A stretch of DNA of 59,170 nucleotides from Pseudomonadota bacterium. GTDB lineage: Bacteria; Pseudomonadota; Alphaproteobacteria; Acetobacterales; Acetobacteraceae. Made by a program: the position numbers and the translations under genes. Where the stretch lies: NCBI GenBank assembly GCA_021798915.1, contig JAJZBM010000016.1, forward strand, positions 1-59,170, given 5' to 3'. Position 1 is the stretch's first letter. Each line of letters begins with the position of its first letter. The notes under the pieces were generated by a model. That model was not told the DNA's origin, did no database searches, and saw nothing but the letters and a program-made list of their open reading frames with translations. Of this stretch, positions 26,748 through 39,015 are shown piece after piece.

Positions 26748-26975
26748 TTAACGGCGAGAAAAATTCTGCAAAACGAACACCCGCAAGGCCGAGGCCAAGC
26801 CCCGCTCGGAACCCGGCGCGGCCCCACGGGTGGCATCGATCTCGGCCACCAGCGCCGCGAGCGCCATCCCGCGCGCCGCGGCACAGGCGGCGAGCGCCGC
26901 CCAGAATTCCGCCTCCAGCGCGATGGAGGTGCGATGCCCGGCGAGCGTCACACTGCGTTTGACAAGACCGCTCAT
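26748..26975 (-). CDS. Ribbon-helix-helix domain protein
   Basis: The 75-residue protein matches the alphaproteobacterial ribbon-helix-helix family: LVKRSVTLAGHRTSIALEAEFWAAL forms the DNA-contacting strand and first helix, and ARGMALAALVAEID the second helix. Such proteins are usually small dimeric repressors. Its ATG overlaps the queG stop by 4 bp, so it is translationally coupled to the queuosine operon. Its target is unknown. Confidence 0.82.
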   Translation of the reverse strand: MSGLVKRSVTLAGHRTSIALEAEFWAALAACAAARGMALAALVAEIDATRGAAPGSERGLASALRVFVLQNFSRR

Positions 26976-28000
26976 GCCGCAAGCCGCGCCAGCGCCCAGG
27001 CGGCGGCCTCGGCGATCACCGGATCCTCGGCCACGAGATGCCCCGCCGCCGCCGGCACAAGGTCGATATTTTCAGAATTACCAATGCCATAAAGCACGTT
27101 TCTGAGAAATCTCCTCCAGCCGATCCGCTTGATCGGCGAGCCGCTGAAATGGCGGCGAAACCCGGCCTCGCCCAGCCCGGCGAGATCGGCGAGCGGGGGC
27201 GCGATCAGATCCGCCCGCGCCGCGAGCTTGGCCTCGCGTCCGGCGACGGCAAAACGGTTCCACGGGCAGACGGCGAGACAGTCATCGCAGCCATAGATGC
27301 GATTGCCCATCGCGGCGCGAAATCGCTCCGGGATCGGGCCGGGATGCTCGATGGTGAGATAGGAAAGACAGCGCCTGGCATCGAGCTGGTAAGGGGCCGG
27401 AAACGCCGCGGTCGGGCAGGCGTCGAGACAGCGCCGGCAGCGCCCGCAGCGATCTTCGTGCGGCGCCGCCGGGGCGAGCGCCAGCGTGGTATAGATCTCC
27501 CCGAGCAGCAGCCACGAGCCGAAGCGGCGCGAGACGAGATTGGTGTGCTTGCCCTGCCAGCCGAGACCGGCCCGCGCCGCCAGCGGCTTTTCCATCACCG
27601 GCGCGGTATCGACGAACACTTTGACCTCCGCCGCAAAGCGCGAGACGATGAATTGCGCGAGATGCTTGAGCCGCCCCTTGATCAGATCGTGATAGTCGCG
27701 GTTGCGGGCATAAACCGAAATATTGCCGCGCGCCGGCCGCGCCAGGGTCGCGAGCGCATCCCCCTCCGGCGCGTAGTTGAGGGCAAGCGCGATGACGCTC
27801 CGCGCCGCCGGCCAGAGCACGCGCGGGGCGGCGCGTTCATCGGCGCGCGCGGCGAGCCAGCCCATCTCGCCGTGAAATCCGGCCGCGAGGAAGGCCGCCA
27901 GCCGGTCGGCGCGCGCCGCATCCGGATCGGCCGCGGCGAACCCCACGGCGTCGAAGCCGAGCGCCAGCGCCTTGGCGCGGATCGTCTCAGCCGCGTCCAC
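26972..28000 (-). CDS. queG: Epoxyqueuosine reductase
   Basis: QueG catalyses the last step of queuosine synthesis, reducing epoxyqueuosine in tRNA with a cobalamin cofactor and two [4Fe-4S] clusters. GTG 28000 gives 342 residues and overlaps queF by 14 bp. Visible features are [33 protein letters not shown] with the catalytic Asp, and cluster ligands [21 protein letters not shown] and [12 protein letters not shown] short HEAT-like C-terminus follows. It comes after queF in a complete salvage and modification operon. Confidence 0.96.
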   Translation of the reverse strand: MDAAETIRAKALALGFDAVGFAAADPDAARADRLAAFLAAGFHGEMGWLAARADERAAPRVLWPAARSVIALALNYAPEGDALATLARPARGNISVYARNRDYHDLIKGRLKHLAQFIVSRFAAEVKVFVDTAPVMEKPLAARAGLGWQGKHTNLVSRRFGSWLLLGEIYTTLALAPAAPHEDRCGRCRRCLDACPTAAFPAPYQLDARRCLSYLTIEHPGPIPERFRAAMGNRIYGCDDCLAVCPWNRFAVAGREAKLAARADLIAPPLADLAGLGEAGFRRHFSGSPIKRIGWRRFLRNVLYGIGNSENIDLVPAAAGHLVAEDPVIAEAAAWALARLAA

Positions 28001-28451
28001 GATAGGGCTCGACGCCCTGGGGCGGGAGAAAAATCCCCTCGGGCGGCGCGCCGCTCTGCCAGAAGACATCGATCGGCAGGCCGCCACGCGGATACCAATA
28101 GCCGCCGATGCGAAGCCAGCGCGGCGCGATGGCCTCGCTGACGCGGCCGGCGATCGAAAGTGTGCAATCCTCGTGAAAAGCGCCGTGATTGCGGAACGCA
28201 CCGAGAAAAAGCTTCAGCGATTTGCTCTCGATGATCCAGTCGCCGGGGATGTAATCGAGCACGATATGGGCGAAATCGGGCTGGAAGGTGATCGGGCAGA
28301 GCGAGGTGAACTCGGGACAGGTGAAGCGGACGACGTAATCGCGCCCCGGATGCGGATTGGCGACCCGCTCCAGCACCGCCGCCGCGGGGCTCGCGGGAAG
28401 CGGGGTCGGCGCGCCGAGCTGGCTGAGACCGGCGGGCGTGGTATCGCTCAT
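27987..28451 (-). CDS. queF: NADPH-dependent 7-cyano-7-deazaguanine reductase
   Basis: QueF reduces preQ0 to preQ1, the base inserted into tRNA by Tgt. ATG 28451 gives 154 residues, the short type I (YkvM-like) form. The catalytic Cys52 lies in [31 protein letters not shown] is the NADPH-binding QueF motif, followed by the conserved His-Glu pair. The start overlaps the tgt stop by 4 bp (ATGA). The enzyme consumes two NADPH in the cytoplasm. Confidence 0.96.
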   Translation of the reverse strand: MSDTTPAGLSQLGAPTPLPASPAAAVLERVANPHPGRDYVVRFTCPEFTSLCPITFQPDFAHIVLDYIPGDWIIESKSLKLFLGAFRNHGAFHEDCTLSIAGRVSEAIAPRWLRIGGYWYPRGGLPIDVFWQSGAPPEGIFLPPQGVEPYRGRG

Positions 28452-29581
28452 CGTCTTTCTCCCTCGCCGCCATCTCCCCCGGCCCAACCGGCGCGGATCC
28501 CATCCGCCACCTCGCCCAGCCGCCCGGCCAGGATCGCGGCCCGGAGGCGGCGCGTCAGATCCTGATAATACCGCAGATTATGCCAGGTAAGCAGCATCGG
28601 CCCGAGCATTTCCCCGGCCCGAAACAAATGATGGAGATAGGCCCGGGCGTGGCGCGCGCAGGCCGGGCAAGCGCATTCGGGGTCGAGCGGGGCGGGATCA
28701 TCGGCGAAGCGGGCATTGCGCAGATTGAAAACCCCGCGCGAAGTATAGGCACGCGCGGTGCGCCCGGCGCGGGTCGGGATCACGCAATCGAACATGTCGA
28801 TCCCGCGCTGGACGGCGGCGATGATGTCATCGGGCGTGCCCACTCCCATGAGATAGCGCGGCTTGTCGGCCGGCAGGAGCGGCACCGTCGCCTCGAGCAC
28901 GGAAAGCATCATCGCCTGCCCCTCGCCGACCGCGAGCCCGCCGACGGCATAGCCTTCGAAGCCGATCGTCATCAGCGCTTCGCTCGCGCGGGCCCGGAGA
29001 TCGGGATAGACGCCGCCCTGGACGATACCGAACAGGCCATAGCCGGGGCGGGCGGGGAAGGCCTCGCGACTTCGCGCCGCCCAGCGCAGCGAAAGCGCGA
29101 GCGAAGCGGCGGCGGTCTCATGGCTCGCCGGATACGCGGTGCATTCATCGAGCACCATGCTGATGGTGGCGTCGAGCTTGGCCTGGATGTCGATCGCGCG
29201 CTCGGGGGTGAGGCGATGGGCGCTGCCGTCGATATGCGAGCGGAAGGTGACGCCATCGGCGTCGAGCTTGCGCAGCTTGGCGAGCGACATCACCTGAAAC
29301 CCGCCCGAATCGGTCAGAATCGGGCCCGGCCAATCCATCAGCCGGTGCAGCCCGCCGAGCCGCGCGACCCGTTCGGCGCCGGGGCGGAGCATGAGATGAT
29401 AGGTGTTGGCGAGCACGATCCCGGCGCCGGTCGCGCGCACCGCATCCGCCGTCATCCCCTTCACCGTCGCCGCCGTCCCGACCGGCATGAAACACGGCGT
29501 CGTGATGGCGCCATGGGCAGTGGTCAGCGTCCCGGCGCGCGCCGCGCCATCACGCCCGGCGAGGGTGAAGGCAAAACTCAT
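28448..29581 (-). CDS. tgt: tRNA-guanine(34) transglycosylase
   Basis: Tgt exchanges guanine 34 for preQ1 in GUN-anticodon tRNAs. The 377-residue protein carries [12 protein letters not shown], the base-binding Asp in [19 protein letters not shown], the nucleophile Asp in [20 protein letters not shown], and the zinc site [17 protein letters not shown] plus a later His. It overlaps both queA and queF by 4 bp, so the three are translated as a unit. Confidence 0.98.
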   Translation of the reverse strand: MSFAFTLAGRDGAARAGTLTTAHGAITTPCFMPVGTAATVKGMTADAVRATGAGIVLANTYHLMLRPGAERVARLGGLHRLMDWPGPILTDSGGFQVMSLAKLRKLDADGVTFRSHIDGSAHRLTPERAIDIQAKLDATISMVLDECTAYPASHETAAASLALSLRWAARSREAFPARPGYGLFGIVQGGVYPDLRARASEALMTIGFEGYAVGGLAVGEGQAMMLSVLEATVPLLPADKPRYLMGVGTPDDIIAAVQRGIDMFDCVIPTRAGRTARAYTSRGVFNLRNARFADDPAPLDPECACPACARHARAYLHHLFRAGEMLGPMLLTWHNLRYYQDLTRRLRAAILAGRLGEVADGIRAGWAGGDGGEGERR

Positions 29582-30609
29582 GCGCGGACAAGCAGCGAGG
29601 CATCGCCATAGGAATAGAACCGATAGCCGGCGGCGATGGCATGGGCGTAGGCTTCGCGCATGCGTGAGAGGCCCGAAAACGCCGCGACCAGCATGAACAG
29701 GGTCGAACGCGGCAGATGGAAATTGGTGAGCAGGAGATCGGCGGTGCGAAAGACATGGCCGGGGCGGAGGAAAATATCGGTCTCGCCGGCAAACGGCTGG
29801 ATCGCGCCGGTTTCATCCACCGCGGTTTCCAGGAGTCTCAGCGTCGTCGTGCCGATGGCGAGGATTCGCCCGCCGCGCGCCCGCGCCGCATTGATCGCCG
29901 CCGCCGCCGCCCCGCTGATCTCCCCGCGCTCGGCGTGCAAGCGATGGCGCGAAAGATCGGCGCCACGGAGCGGCAGAAACGTCCCCGCCCCGACATGCAG
30001 CGTGATGGTGACCCGCGCCACTCCGCGTTCAGCGATCGCCGCGAGCAGATCCTGCGTGAAATGCAGCCCCGCCGTCGGCGCCGCGACGGCGCCCTCACGG
30101 GCCGCGAAAATCGTCTGATAGTCGCTGGTATCTTCCTGGCTCGGCCCGTCCGGGCGGGTGATATAGGGCGGCAAAGCGAGGGCCCCGGCGTGCTGGAGTG
30201 CCGCAGCGAACGCCTCGCCGTCGCGATCGAAGCGGAGAGCAACCCCGCCATCGGGATGGCGGGCCATCACCTCGGCGCTCATCCCGCCCTCGGAGAGAAG
30301 ATGATCGCCAATCCGGAGCCGGCGCGCATTCCGCGCCAGCGCGTGCCAGGTGCCGTCGGGCAAGGGGCGATCGAGGGTGATGCCGATCCGCGCTGCGCCG
30401 CGCCGCATCGCCAATTGCGCCGGGATGACGCGGGTATCATTGGCGACCATCACATCGCCGGGAGCGAGCAGGGATGGCAGATCACGCACCACGCGGTCGT
30501 GCAATCCCTCGGCCGTGACGTGCAAAAGACGCGCCGCATCGCGCGGCCGCGCCGGGTGCTGCGCGATCCGCCCGGGCGGCAGGTCGAAATCGAAATCCGC
30601 CTCGTTCAC
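29578..30609 (-). CDS. queA: S-adenosylmethionine:tRNA ribosyltransferase-isomerase
   Basis: QueA transfers the ribosyl group of S-adenosylmethionine to preQ1 in tRNA, forming epoxyqueuosine. The 343-residue protein shows [19 protein letters not shown] at the start, [36 protein letters not shown] and [13 protein letters not shown], and [18 protein letters not shown] near the end. It is first in the overlapping queA-tgt-queF-queG series and lies 3 bp after the VOC gene. Confidence 0.98.
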   Translation of the reverse strand: MNEADFDFDLPPGRIAQHPARPRDAARLLHVTAEGLHDRVVRDLPSLLAPGDVMVANDTRVIPAQLAMRRGAARIGITLDRPLPDGTWHALARNARRLRIGDHLLSEGGMSAEVMARHPDGGVALRFDRDGEAFAAALQHAGALALPPYITRPDGPSQEDTSDYQTIFAAREGAVAAPTAGLHFTQDLLAAIAERGVARVTITLHVGAGTFLPLRGADLSRHRLHAERGEISGAAAAAINAARARGGRILAIGTTTLRLLETAVDETGAIQPFAGETDIFLRPGHVFRTADLLLTNFHLPRSTLFMLVAAFSGLSRMREAYAHAIAAGYRFYSYGDASLLVRA

Positions 30610-30612
30610 CGG

Positions 30613-31007
30613 TCAGTCGGGCAAATAGCTCGCGATCTCGACGAGATTGCCATCCGGGTCACGGCAATAGACCGACATCATCGGCCCGAGCGCGCCAGTG
30701 CGGGCGACCGGCCCCTCCTCGATCGCGACCTCATGGGCAACGAGATGGGAGACGACATCGGCGGGGCTGACCGCGGTGATCAGGCAGAGATCGGCGCTGC
30801 CCGGCACGGCTCGCGCCGCGCGGGGCGAGAATTCGCGTCCCTCCTGATGGAGGTTGAGCTTTTGGCCGCCGAATTTGAGCGCCGTCCGCTGCTCGGCGCC
30901 GAAAACTTCGCGCTCCATGCCGAGCACCCGCTGATACCAGGCGGCGGTGGCGTCGAGATCGCGGCAGGTGAGCACGAGATGATCGAGACGATCGATGGTG
31001 AAGCGCA

Positions 31008-31008
<1 letters not shown>
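30613..31008 (-). CDS. VOC family (glyoxalase-like) protein
   Basis: The 131-residue protein has two beta-alpha-beta-beta-beta modules of the vicinal oxygen chelate superfamily: IDRLDHLVLTCRDLDATAAW with YQRVLGM, and a C-terminal DPDGNLVEIASY with the metal-ligand Glu. The His in DHLVLT is the first ligand. Dioxygenase, glyoxalase or resistance functions are possible and cannot be told apart here. The ATG at 31008 shares one base with the fumarase stop; a GTG at 31011 adds one residue. The coupling suggests co-transcription with fumarase and queA. Confidence 0.88.
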
Positions 31009-32666
<1,658 letters not shown>

Positions 32667-32670
32667 CCTT

Positions 32671-33222
32671 TTACTCCTTTCCACCAGACGGCGGGCGTTT
32701 GCGGAACGCCGCGAGCTGCACCACCTGCGGGGCTTCCGCCGGCGGCGTCTCGTCCGCGCCGGTCTCGCTTACGCGTGCCTCCGCCCCGGCGGGCGCATCC
32801 TCCGGCACCGTCTCGGCGGGCGCCTCGGAGACACGGAATTGCAAGCCGAACTGCACCGCCGGGTCGGCAAAAGCGCTGACCGCGGCGAGCGGGACGGTGA
32901 GGCGCGAGGGCACGCCACCAAACGAGAGCCCGACGCTGAACCGCTCGCCGGCGGGATCGACGGCCAGATCCCAGAACTGATGCTGGAGCACGATGGTGAT
33001 CTCGCGCGGGTATTGCGCGCGGAGCCGGGCCGGCATCTCCACCCCCTTCTGGTCGGTGCGGAAGGTGATGAAAAAATGATGCGCGCCCGGCAAGCCGTAT
33101 TTCGCGGCATGATCGAGGGCGCGCGCCACCACTTGGCGAAGTGCCGTTTCCGCCCAGGAATCATAGGGAAGCAGGCTTTCCGGCGTCGTCTCGTGGTCGT
33201 CGGTGTCGCTATCGTCGTCCAT
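32671..33222 (-). CDS. sspB: SspB-type ClpXP adaptor
   Basis: The 183-residue protein resembles the alphaproteobacterial SspB family, which delivers ssrA-tagged and other substrates to ClpXP. The core fold (about 15-130) has [54 protein letters not shown] and [18 protein letters not shown]. An acidic Ala/Pro/Glu linker follows, ending in the basic hydrophobic ClpX-docking tail [15 protein letters not shown] 33222 is chosen; the stop is 4 bp before the fumA start. Confidence 0.9.
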   Translation of the reverse strand: MDDDSDTDDHETTPESLLPYDSWAETALRQVVARALDHAAKYGLPGAHHFFITFRTDQKGVEMPARLRAQYPREITIVLQHQFWDLAVDPAGERFSVGLSFGGVPSRLTVPLAAVSAFADPAVQFGLQFRVSEAPAETVPEDAPAGAEARVSETGADETPPAEAPQVVQLAAFRKRPPSGGKE

Positions 33223-33296
33223 CACGCCCTCATTCGTCACCGCTCCCATAGCGCGCCCGCGCCGGAGAGGCAAAGCGCGGCGCCAGGGATCGGGAC

Positions 33297-34145
33297 TCAA
33301 AACACGCGCAGAACCACGGTGCCGGCGAGGATGAGCACGCCCGCTGCCAGACGCGCCGGGCCGAGCCGCTCGCCGACCACCAGCCACGCGAGCCCCATGC
33401 CGAACAGGATCGCGGTCTCGCGCAAAGCGGCGACGGCGGCGATCGGCGCCCGCGTCATCGCCCAAAGCGCAAGCCCGTAGGAACCGATGCTGCTCGCCGC
33501 AGCGATCACCCCGATCGCCCAGCGCCGGAGCGGCAACGCCGCCAGCGCGCGCCCACGCCGAAGCGCCGTCCCGCCCAGAAACAGGCTGCCGGTGGCGAGA
33601 AACATCACCAGCGTATAGGCGAAGGGCGAGCCGGAACGCCGCGCGCCGATGCCGTCATTGAGCGTATAGGCGGCGATGACGGCGATATTGAGGAGCGCGA
33701 ACCGGCTGGCCCGGCCATGCGGCGCGGCGCCACGGGTCAGCGCGAGCGAGAGGACGCCAAGCGAGATCAGCGCGACACCGACCCAGCGCCCCGGCGCCAG
33801 GGTCTCACCCCAAACCATCCCGAGCAGCGCCAGCACGAGCGGCGGCAGCCCACGCATCAGGGGATAGAGATGGGCCATCTCGCCGGTCTGATAGGCCTTC
33901 ATCAGCAGGAAGAAATAGGCGACGTGCAAAACGATCGAAAGCACGATCGCCGGATAGCTCGCCGCGCTCGGCGGGCGCAGAAACGGCAGCAGGACGAGCG
34001 CCAGCGGAACCCCCCCGGCCATCAGCAGCGCGGTTTCGAGCCCCTTATCCGCCCTCGCCTTGAGCGCGACGTTCCAGCCCGCATGCAGCAGCGCGCCGCC
34101 GAGAACCGCCGCCATGACATCGAGCGACAGCCCACCGGCCGTCAC
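33297..34145 (-). CDS. EamA/DMT family transporter
   Basis: The 282-residue inner-membrane protein has about ten hydrophobic helices in two EamA repeats. Recognisable pieces are GGALLHAGWNVALKARADKG, KAYQTGEMAHLYPLMRGLPP and a second repeat with APIAAVAALRETAILFGMGL and LAWLVVGERLGPARLAAGVL. The family exports metabolites or drugs, and the substrate cannot be predicted. Its start lies directly against the stop of the DsbD-like gene, suggesting co-transcription. Confidence 0.9.
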   Translation of the reverse strand: MTAGGLSLDVMAAVLGGALLHAGWNVALKARADKGLETALLMAGGVPLALVLLPFLRPPSAASYPAIVLSIVLHVAYFFLLMKAYQTGEMAHLYPLMRGLPPLVLALLGMVWGETLAPGRWVGVALISLGVLSLALTRGAAPHGRASRFALLNIAVIAAYTLNDGIGARRSGSPFAYTLVMFLATGSLFLGGTALRRGRALAALPLRRWAIGVIAAASSIGSYGLALWAMTRAPIAAVAALRETAILFGMGLAWLVVGERLGPARLAAGVLILAGTVVLRVF

Positions 34146-36281
34146 TCAGGGCGTTCCGGCGCCGACGGCGAGCGCCGATTTCATACGCACCGCTTCCAGA
34201 GCCGCGAGCACGCTGGTTTCAGTCAGGATCGGCGGCAGCACGATCGGCGGACGGTCACCGCCGGGATAGAGAACATAGAGCGGCACGCCATCGTGGTTGA
34301 ACTGGCGCAGGAAGGCGGTGATCTCGGGATCCTGGCGCGTCCAGTCCCCGACCATGTAGGTGACGTCGCGATCGGCCAGCGCGCGGCGGATTTCCGCCGA
34401 ATCGAGCGCCATCCGCTCATTGACGAGGCAGGTGACGCACCACGCCGCGGTCATGTTGACGAGGACCGGGCGCCCGGTTGCGCGAAGCGCGGCGAGGGTC
34501 GCGGCGGAATAAGGGGTCGCGCCATCCTCCCCGGCATTGGCCGTGGCCAGCGGCGGTGCCGGCAGGGCGACGGCGGCGAGGCCGGAGAGGATGGCGATGG
34601 CGGCGAGCACCGCGGTCAAAGCCACCGATTGGGTGATCCGGCGATGCCTCGGCATCGGCGCCTGCTGGCTGATGCCGAGCACCCAGCCGGCGAAGCCGAG
34701 CAGCACCAGGCCGGCGGCAAGGCCCAGCACCCCGGCCGATCCCGCCTCGCGCGAGACCACCCAGGCGAGCCAGGCACAGGCGCCATACATCGGAAAAGCC
34801 AGGCCCTGGCGCAGCCACTCCATCCATCGTCCCGGCCGCGGCAAGGCCCGCCCGAGCCCGGGCAGCACGGCGAGCAGCAGATAGGGCGCGGCGAGCCCGA
34901 GCCCCATGGCGAGAAAGACGCCGAGCGCCGCCACTGGCTTCGCGACCATCGCCGCCGCCAGCGCCGCCCCCATGAACGGCGCCGTGCACGGGGTTGCGAC
35001 CAAAACCGCGAGCAAGCCGGTGAAGAACGAGCCCAAAACGCCATGCCGCCCGGCGAAACTCTGGCCGAGCCCGGTCACCCCGCCGCCGAACGAGAACACC
35101 CCGGAGAGATTGAGCCCGACCCCGAACAGCAGCCACGCCATGGCGGTGACCGAGGCCGGGGATTGGAACTGAAACCCCCAGCCCGCCGCGGCGCCACTGG
35201 CGCGGAGCAGGATCAATATGCCGCCGAGCACGACGAAGGTCGCCATCACGCCGGCGGCATAGGACGCCGCGTGGACGAGGACGGCGCGGCGCCGGGCATA
35301 GCCGAATTGCGCGAGGCCGATCGCTTTCATCGCCAGAACCGGGAACACGCAGGGCATGAAATTGAGGATCAGCCCGCCGAGCAGACCGAAGATCAGGCTC
35401 TGCCACAGCGGCAGGGCGGTGCTGGAGGGCAGCGGCACGAGGCCGGGATGGGCGGTGATGGCGACGGCACGTTGTGGGTCGCCATCGAATTCGACGATTC
35501 CGGTGAGATCGGCATTGGCATCGAACCCGGGCAGCGTCGCCAGCATCAGGAAAAATCGCGAATCCCCTTTTATCCGCGTCTCCTCGGCATCGGGATCGAT
35601 CAATCCCGGATGGTCGGGGAAGAAATACGGCCGCCCGGCGAAAATCTGTGCTGCGCTGTCACCTTTCGCCATCCGCGGGGTGACGACGAGCCTGCCCTCG
35701 GGCGTGATCACCGCCGGCCAGCCGAGAGTGTGCGGCAAATGGGCGGCGGCGAACAGGGCGGCCTCCGCCGCCGGCTTGGCCGGGCCGGGCGGGAGGGTGA
35801 GATGGAATTCCGCCTCCTCGGGCACGCAGAGTTTGGCGCAGACCAGCCATGTGGCGCGCGCGGTGATGGCGAGCGGGCCGCTTTGCGCGGCGGGCGGCGT
35901 GAAGCGCCGGCCCAGCACCACCTCGCCGGTATAGCCGAATACCGTCACCGGCCCCTCGGTGATCCGCGCCGGTGCCGGCCAGTCGAAATCGCCAGCGCCG
36001 CCGGGGGTGAGCGAAAGCGTCGGCGGCGCGCCGGCGGCGCCAGGGTTTTTCCAGTAGATATGCCAGCCCGGCGCGAGCCGAAAGCGGAGCCCGAGGCGAA
36101 GCGGCGTGCCCGCGACATAGGAATCGCTGTCGCTGATCAGGCTCACCGTGTCGCGCGGCGTGACGAAGGGCGTGCTTTCCGCCGCAAGCGCCGGGCTCAC
36201 CGATCGGGGGCCGAACGCCGCCACCGCGAGCGCCAGGAGGAGAGCCAGCGCCAATGGCCGCAACCGCACGTCAAAACGCAT
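34146..36281 (-). CDS. Protein-disulfide reductase, DsbD/ScsB family
   Basis: This 711-residue inner-membrane protein passes electrons from cytoplasmic thioredoxin to the periplasm. After a signal peptide ending ALAAES comes a periplasmic domain (about 35-270) with WHIYWKNPGAAGAPP and a cysteine pair WLVCAKLCVPEE. Eight membrane helices follow, with the redox cysteines in NFMPCVFPVLAMKAIG and VATPCTAPFMG. The C-terminal thioredoxin-like domain has NMTAAWCVTCLVNE. The three Cys pairs form the relay seen in ScsB/DsbD. It is divergent from hrpB and coupled to the EamA gene. Confidence 0.93.
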   Translation of the reverse strand: MRFDVRLRPLALALLLALAVAAFGPRSVSPALAAESTPFVTPRDTVSLISDSDSYVAGTPLRLGLRFRLAPGWHIYWKNPGAAGAPPTLSLTPGGAGDFDWPAPARITEGPVTVFGYTGEVVLGRRFTPPAAQSGPLAITARATWLVCAKLCVPEEAEFHLTLPPGPAKPAAEAALFAAAHLPHTLGWPAVITPEGRLVVTPRMAKGDSAAQIFAGRPYFFPDHPGLIDPDAEETRIKGDSRFFLMLATLPGFDANADLTGIVEFDGDPQRAVAITAHPGLVPLPSSTALPLWQSLIFGLLGGLILNFMPCVFPVLAMKAIGLAQFGYARRRAVLVHAASYAAGVMATFVVLGGILILLRASGAAAGWGFQFQSPASVTAMAWLLFGVGLNLSGVFSFGGGVTGLGQSFAGRHGVLGSFFTGLLAVLVATPCTAPFMGAALAAAMVAKPVAALGVFLAMGLGLAAPYLLLAVLPGLGRALPRPGRWMEWLRQGLAFPMYGACAWLAWVVSREAGSAGVLGLAAGLVLLGFAGWVLGISQQAPMPRHRRITQSVALTAVLAAIAILSGLAAVALPAPPLATANAGEDGATPYSAATLAALRATGRPVLVNMTAAWCVTCLVNERMALDSAEIRRALADRDVTYMVGDWTRQDPEITAFLRQFNHDGVPLYVLYPGGDRPPIVLPPILTETSVLAALEAVRMKSALAVGAGTP

Positions 36282-36384
36282 CGCGAGCCTCCCACTCCCT
36301 CATGACGGTTTCCGAACCTCACGTGACCGCATGGCCACCCGCGCCCTCTCTCGCGGCGGCAAGACGCATGCTAGGAAGCGCGGC

Positions 36385-38919
36385 ATGGACACCGCTTTTC
36401 CCGAGCTGCCGATGGCCGCTACCCTGCCCGCGCTGCGCGAGGCGTTGTGCCTGCGGCCGAATGCCATTGTGGTCGCTCCACCCGGCGCCGGCAAGACCAC
36501 GCTGGTGCCGCCGGCGCTGCTCGATCTCCCATGGGCGGCCGGGTGTTGCGATGGCGGCCGGATCCTGATGCTGGAGCCGCGGCGTCTCGCCGCCCGCGCC
36601 GCCGCCCGGCGCATGGCGGCGCTGCGCGGCGAGGCGGTCGGCGGCGTGATCGGCTATCGCACCCGAATCGATGCCGCGGTCTCAGCCGCGACCCGGATCG
36701 AGGTCATCACCGAGGGGCTCCTGCTCCGCCGGCTGCTCGCCGATCCCGGGCTCGCGGGCGTGGCCGCGGTCATTGTCGATGAGATCCATGAGCGCTCGCT
36801 GGAGGCCGATCTCGCGCTCGCGCTGCTCCGCGATCTGCAAACCCTGCTCCGCCCCGATCTCCGGCTGATCGCGATGTCGGCGACCGCCGAGAGCGATCGC
36901 CTCGCGGCCCATCTCGATGCCGCGGTGATCGCCTGCGCGGCGCGCCCGCACCCGGTCGAGATCAGCCATGCCAGCCGCGATATCGCCGGCCCGCGCGACC
37001 TGCCCGAGGCGATGGCGCGGGCGATCCGGGCCGCACTCGCCGCCGCAGACGGCGAGGCGGCCGGCGACATTCTCGCCTTCCTCCCCGGCATGGCGGAAAT
37101 CCGCCGGGTGATGGCGCTGCTGGCCGGCTGCGCGGCGACGGTGCTCGCCCTGCACGGCGATCTCCCCCCCGCCGAGCAGGACCGCGCGCTCAGTCGTGCC
37201 GCCGGGCGGCGCGTCGTGCTCGCGAGCGCGATCGCCGAGACCTCGCTCACCGTCCCCGGCGTGCGGGTGGTGATCGATGGCGGCTTCCGCCGCGTGCCCG
37301 AACTCGACCCCGGAACCGGCCTCACCCGGTTGGTGACACGGCGGATCAGCCGCGCGAGCGCGACCCAGCGCGCCGGCCGTGCCGGGCGGGAGGGGCCGGG
37401 GCGCGCGATCCGGCTATGGACGGCGGCACTGGAGCGGGGCCTGGCGCCGGTCGACGCCCCGGAAATCCTCAACGCCGAACTCTCGTCGCTGCTGCTCACC
37501 TGCACCGCCTGGGGCACCGCGCCGGAGGCCCTCCCCTTTCTCGACCCGCCCCCCGCCGGCGCCCTCGCCGCGAGCGCCGCCCTCCTTCGTGATCTCGGCG
37601 CGCTGGATGGCGCCAACCGTCTCACCGCGACCGGAAGGCGCATGGCCGAACTCGGCGCCGAGCCCCGGCTCGCGGCGATGATGCTGGCGGCAGAAAACAG
37701 CAGGGAAAAATCATTAGCGGCTGATCTTGCAGCAATACTTGAGGAGCGCGATCCGCTCCGTGGGCCAGAGGCACCGGCCGATATCGGGCTTCGCCTCGGG
37801 TTGTTGTCGCGCTCGGCAGGCGAGCAAGGCGGGGTGATCGCGCGCCTCCGCCAGACGGCGCGGCAATATCGCCGCCGGCTCGGCGCCATGGACGACGTGA
37901 AAGACACCCCCCAGGCTCGTAAGGGCGATCACGAAACCGATCATGAGGCCGATCGCGAGACCTTGGGGCGGTTGCTCGCCGCCGCGTTCCCCGATCGGAT
38001 CGCGGCGCGGCGCGGCGAGCCGGGCAGTTTCCGTCTCTCCGGCGGCGGGGGCGCACGGCTTGCGGCCGGCGATCCGCTGGCCCGCGCCCCTTTTCTGGTG
38101 GTCGCCCGCCTCGAAAGCAAAGGGGCGTCACTGATCCGCCTCGCCGCCCCCCTCGACCCTGATTCCCTGCCGCCGGCGCTCGCCGCGCGGGTCACCGAAA
38201 CCGTGGATACCAGCCTCGATCCCGCGACCGGTGAGGTCTTCGCCCGCCGCCGCCGGCGCCTCGGCGCGCTGATCCTCGAGGATCGCACCCTCCCCGCCCC
38301 CCTCGCGGCGCGCGCCGCCGGGCTCGGCGCCTGGATCACCGCCGATCCCGCGCGGCTGCCGTGGCGCGATCGTGCCCGCCAGAGTCAGGCGCGCTTAGGC
38401 CATATGGCGCGGCTGGCAGCAGACGGGCACGATTCCACGCCCTGGCCCGCGAGCGATGACGCGGCGATCGCGCGGCGCCTCGCCGATTCGCTCGCCGATG
38501 GGCGCGTCAGCCTCGCCCGCGCCGCCGATCTCGGCGCCTTCGATCTCGCTGCCTTCCTCCTCGACAGCCTCGATCACCGGCAACGGGCGGAGCTCGACCG
38601 CCAATTGCCCGAGCATCTCGACCTTCCCGGCGGCCGGGCGGCGATCGATTACACCGGCGAGACCCCGCTCGCCGCGGCGCGGGCGCAGGTTTTCTTCGGC
38701 CTCGATACAACCCCGCAACTGGCCGGCGGGCGCCTCCCGCTCCGGATCGCGCTGCTTTCGCCGGCTGGGCGGCCGGTTGCGATCACCGGCGACCTCGCCA
38801 GCTTCTGGCAAAGCGGCTGGGCCGAGGTCCGGCGCGACATGCGCGGGCGCTATCCGCGCCACCCGTGGCCGGAAGACCCCGCGGCGGCGGTGCCGACACG
38901 CCGGAATAGGCCGCGCTAA
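36385..38919 (+). CDS. hrpB: ATP-dependent helicase HrpB
   Basis: HrpB is a DEAH/RHA-family RNA helicase of unsettled bacterial role. ATG 36385 gives 844 residues, a typical length. Motif I is APPGAGKTT, Ia [66 protein letters not shown] and [19 protein letters not shown]. The C-terminal HrpB domain is present, with [19 protein letters not shown] and the final [11 protein letters not shown]. It is divergent from the DsbD-like gene. Confidence 0.97.
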   Translation: MDTAFPELPMAATLPALREALCLRPNAIVVAPPGAGKTTLVPPALLDLPWAAGCCDGGRILMLEPRRLAARAAARRMAALRGEAVGGVIGYRTRIDAAVSAATRIEVITEGLLLRRLLADPGLAGVAAVIVDEIHERSLEADLALALLRDLQTLLRPDLRLIAMSATAESDRLAAHLDAAVIACAARPHPVEISHASRDIAGPRDLPEAMARAIRAALAAADGEAAGDILAFLPGMAEIRRVMALLAGCAATVLALHGDLPPAEQDRALSRAAGRRVVLASAIAETSLTVPGVRVVIDGGFRRVPELDPGTGLTRLVTRRISRASATQRAGRAGREGPGRAIRLWTAALERGLAPVDAPEILNAELSSLLLTCTAWGTAPEALPFLDPPPAGALAASAALLRDLGALDGANRLTATGRRMAELGAEPRLAAMMLAAENSREKSLAADLAAILEERDPLRGPEAPADIGLRLGLLSRSAGEQGGVIARLRQTARQYRRRLGAMDDVKDTPQARKGDHETDHEADRETLGRLLAAAFPDRIAARRGEPGSFRLSGGGGARLAAGDPLARAPFLVVARLESKGASLIRLAAPLDPDSLPPALAARVTETVDTSLDPATGEVFARRRRRLGALILEDRTLPAPLAARAAGLGAWITADPARLPWRDRARQSQARLGHMARLAADGHDSTPWPASDDAAIARRLADSLADGRVSLARAADLGAFDLAAFLLDSLDHRQRAELDRQLPEHLDLPGGRAAIDYTGETPLAAARAQVFFGLDTTPQLAGGRLPLRIALLSPAGRPVAITGDLASFWQSGWAEVRRDMRGRYPRHPWPEDPAAAVPTRRNRPR

Positions 38920-39015
38920 CCACCTGATATCGTGATATCGTAATCTTGTCGCGGCCGGCGCGCGATGCCATTTCGGCGAGAACAACAGGATGCCAAGATG
39001 CGTGGAGAGAGCGTG

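Noticed and set aside
33717-36305. 862-codon open frame antisense to the DsbD-like and EamA genes
   Set aside because: His/Arg/Gln-rich shadow product; both sense genes are intact and recognisable.
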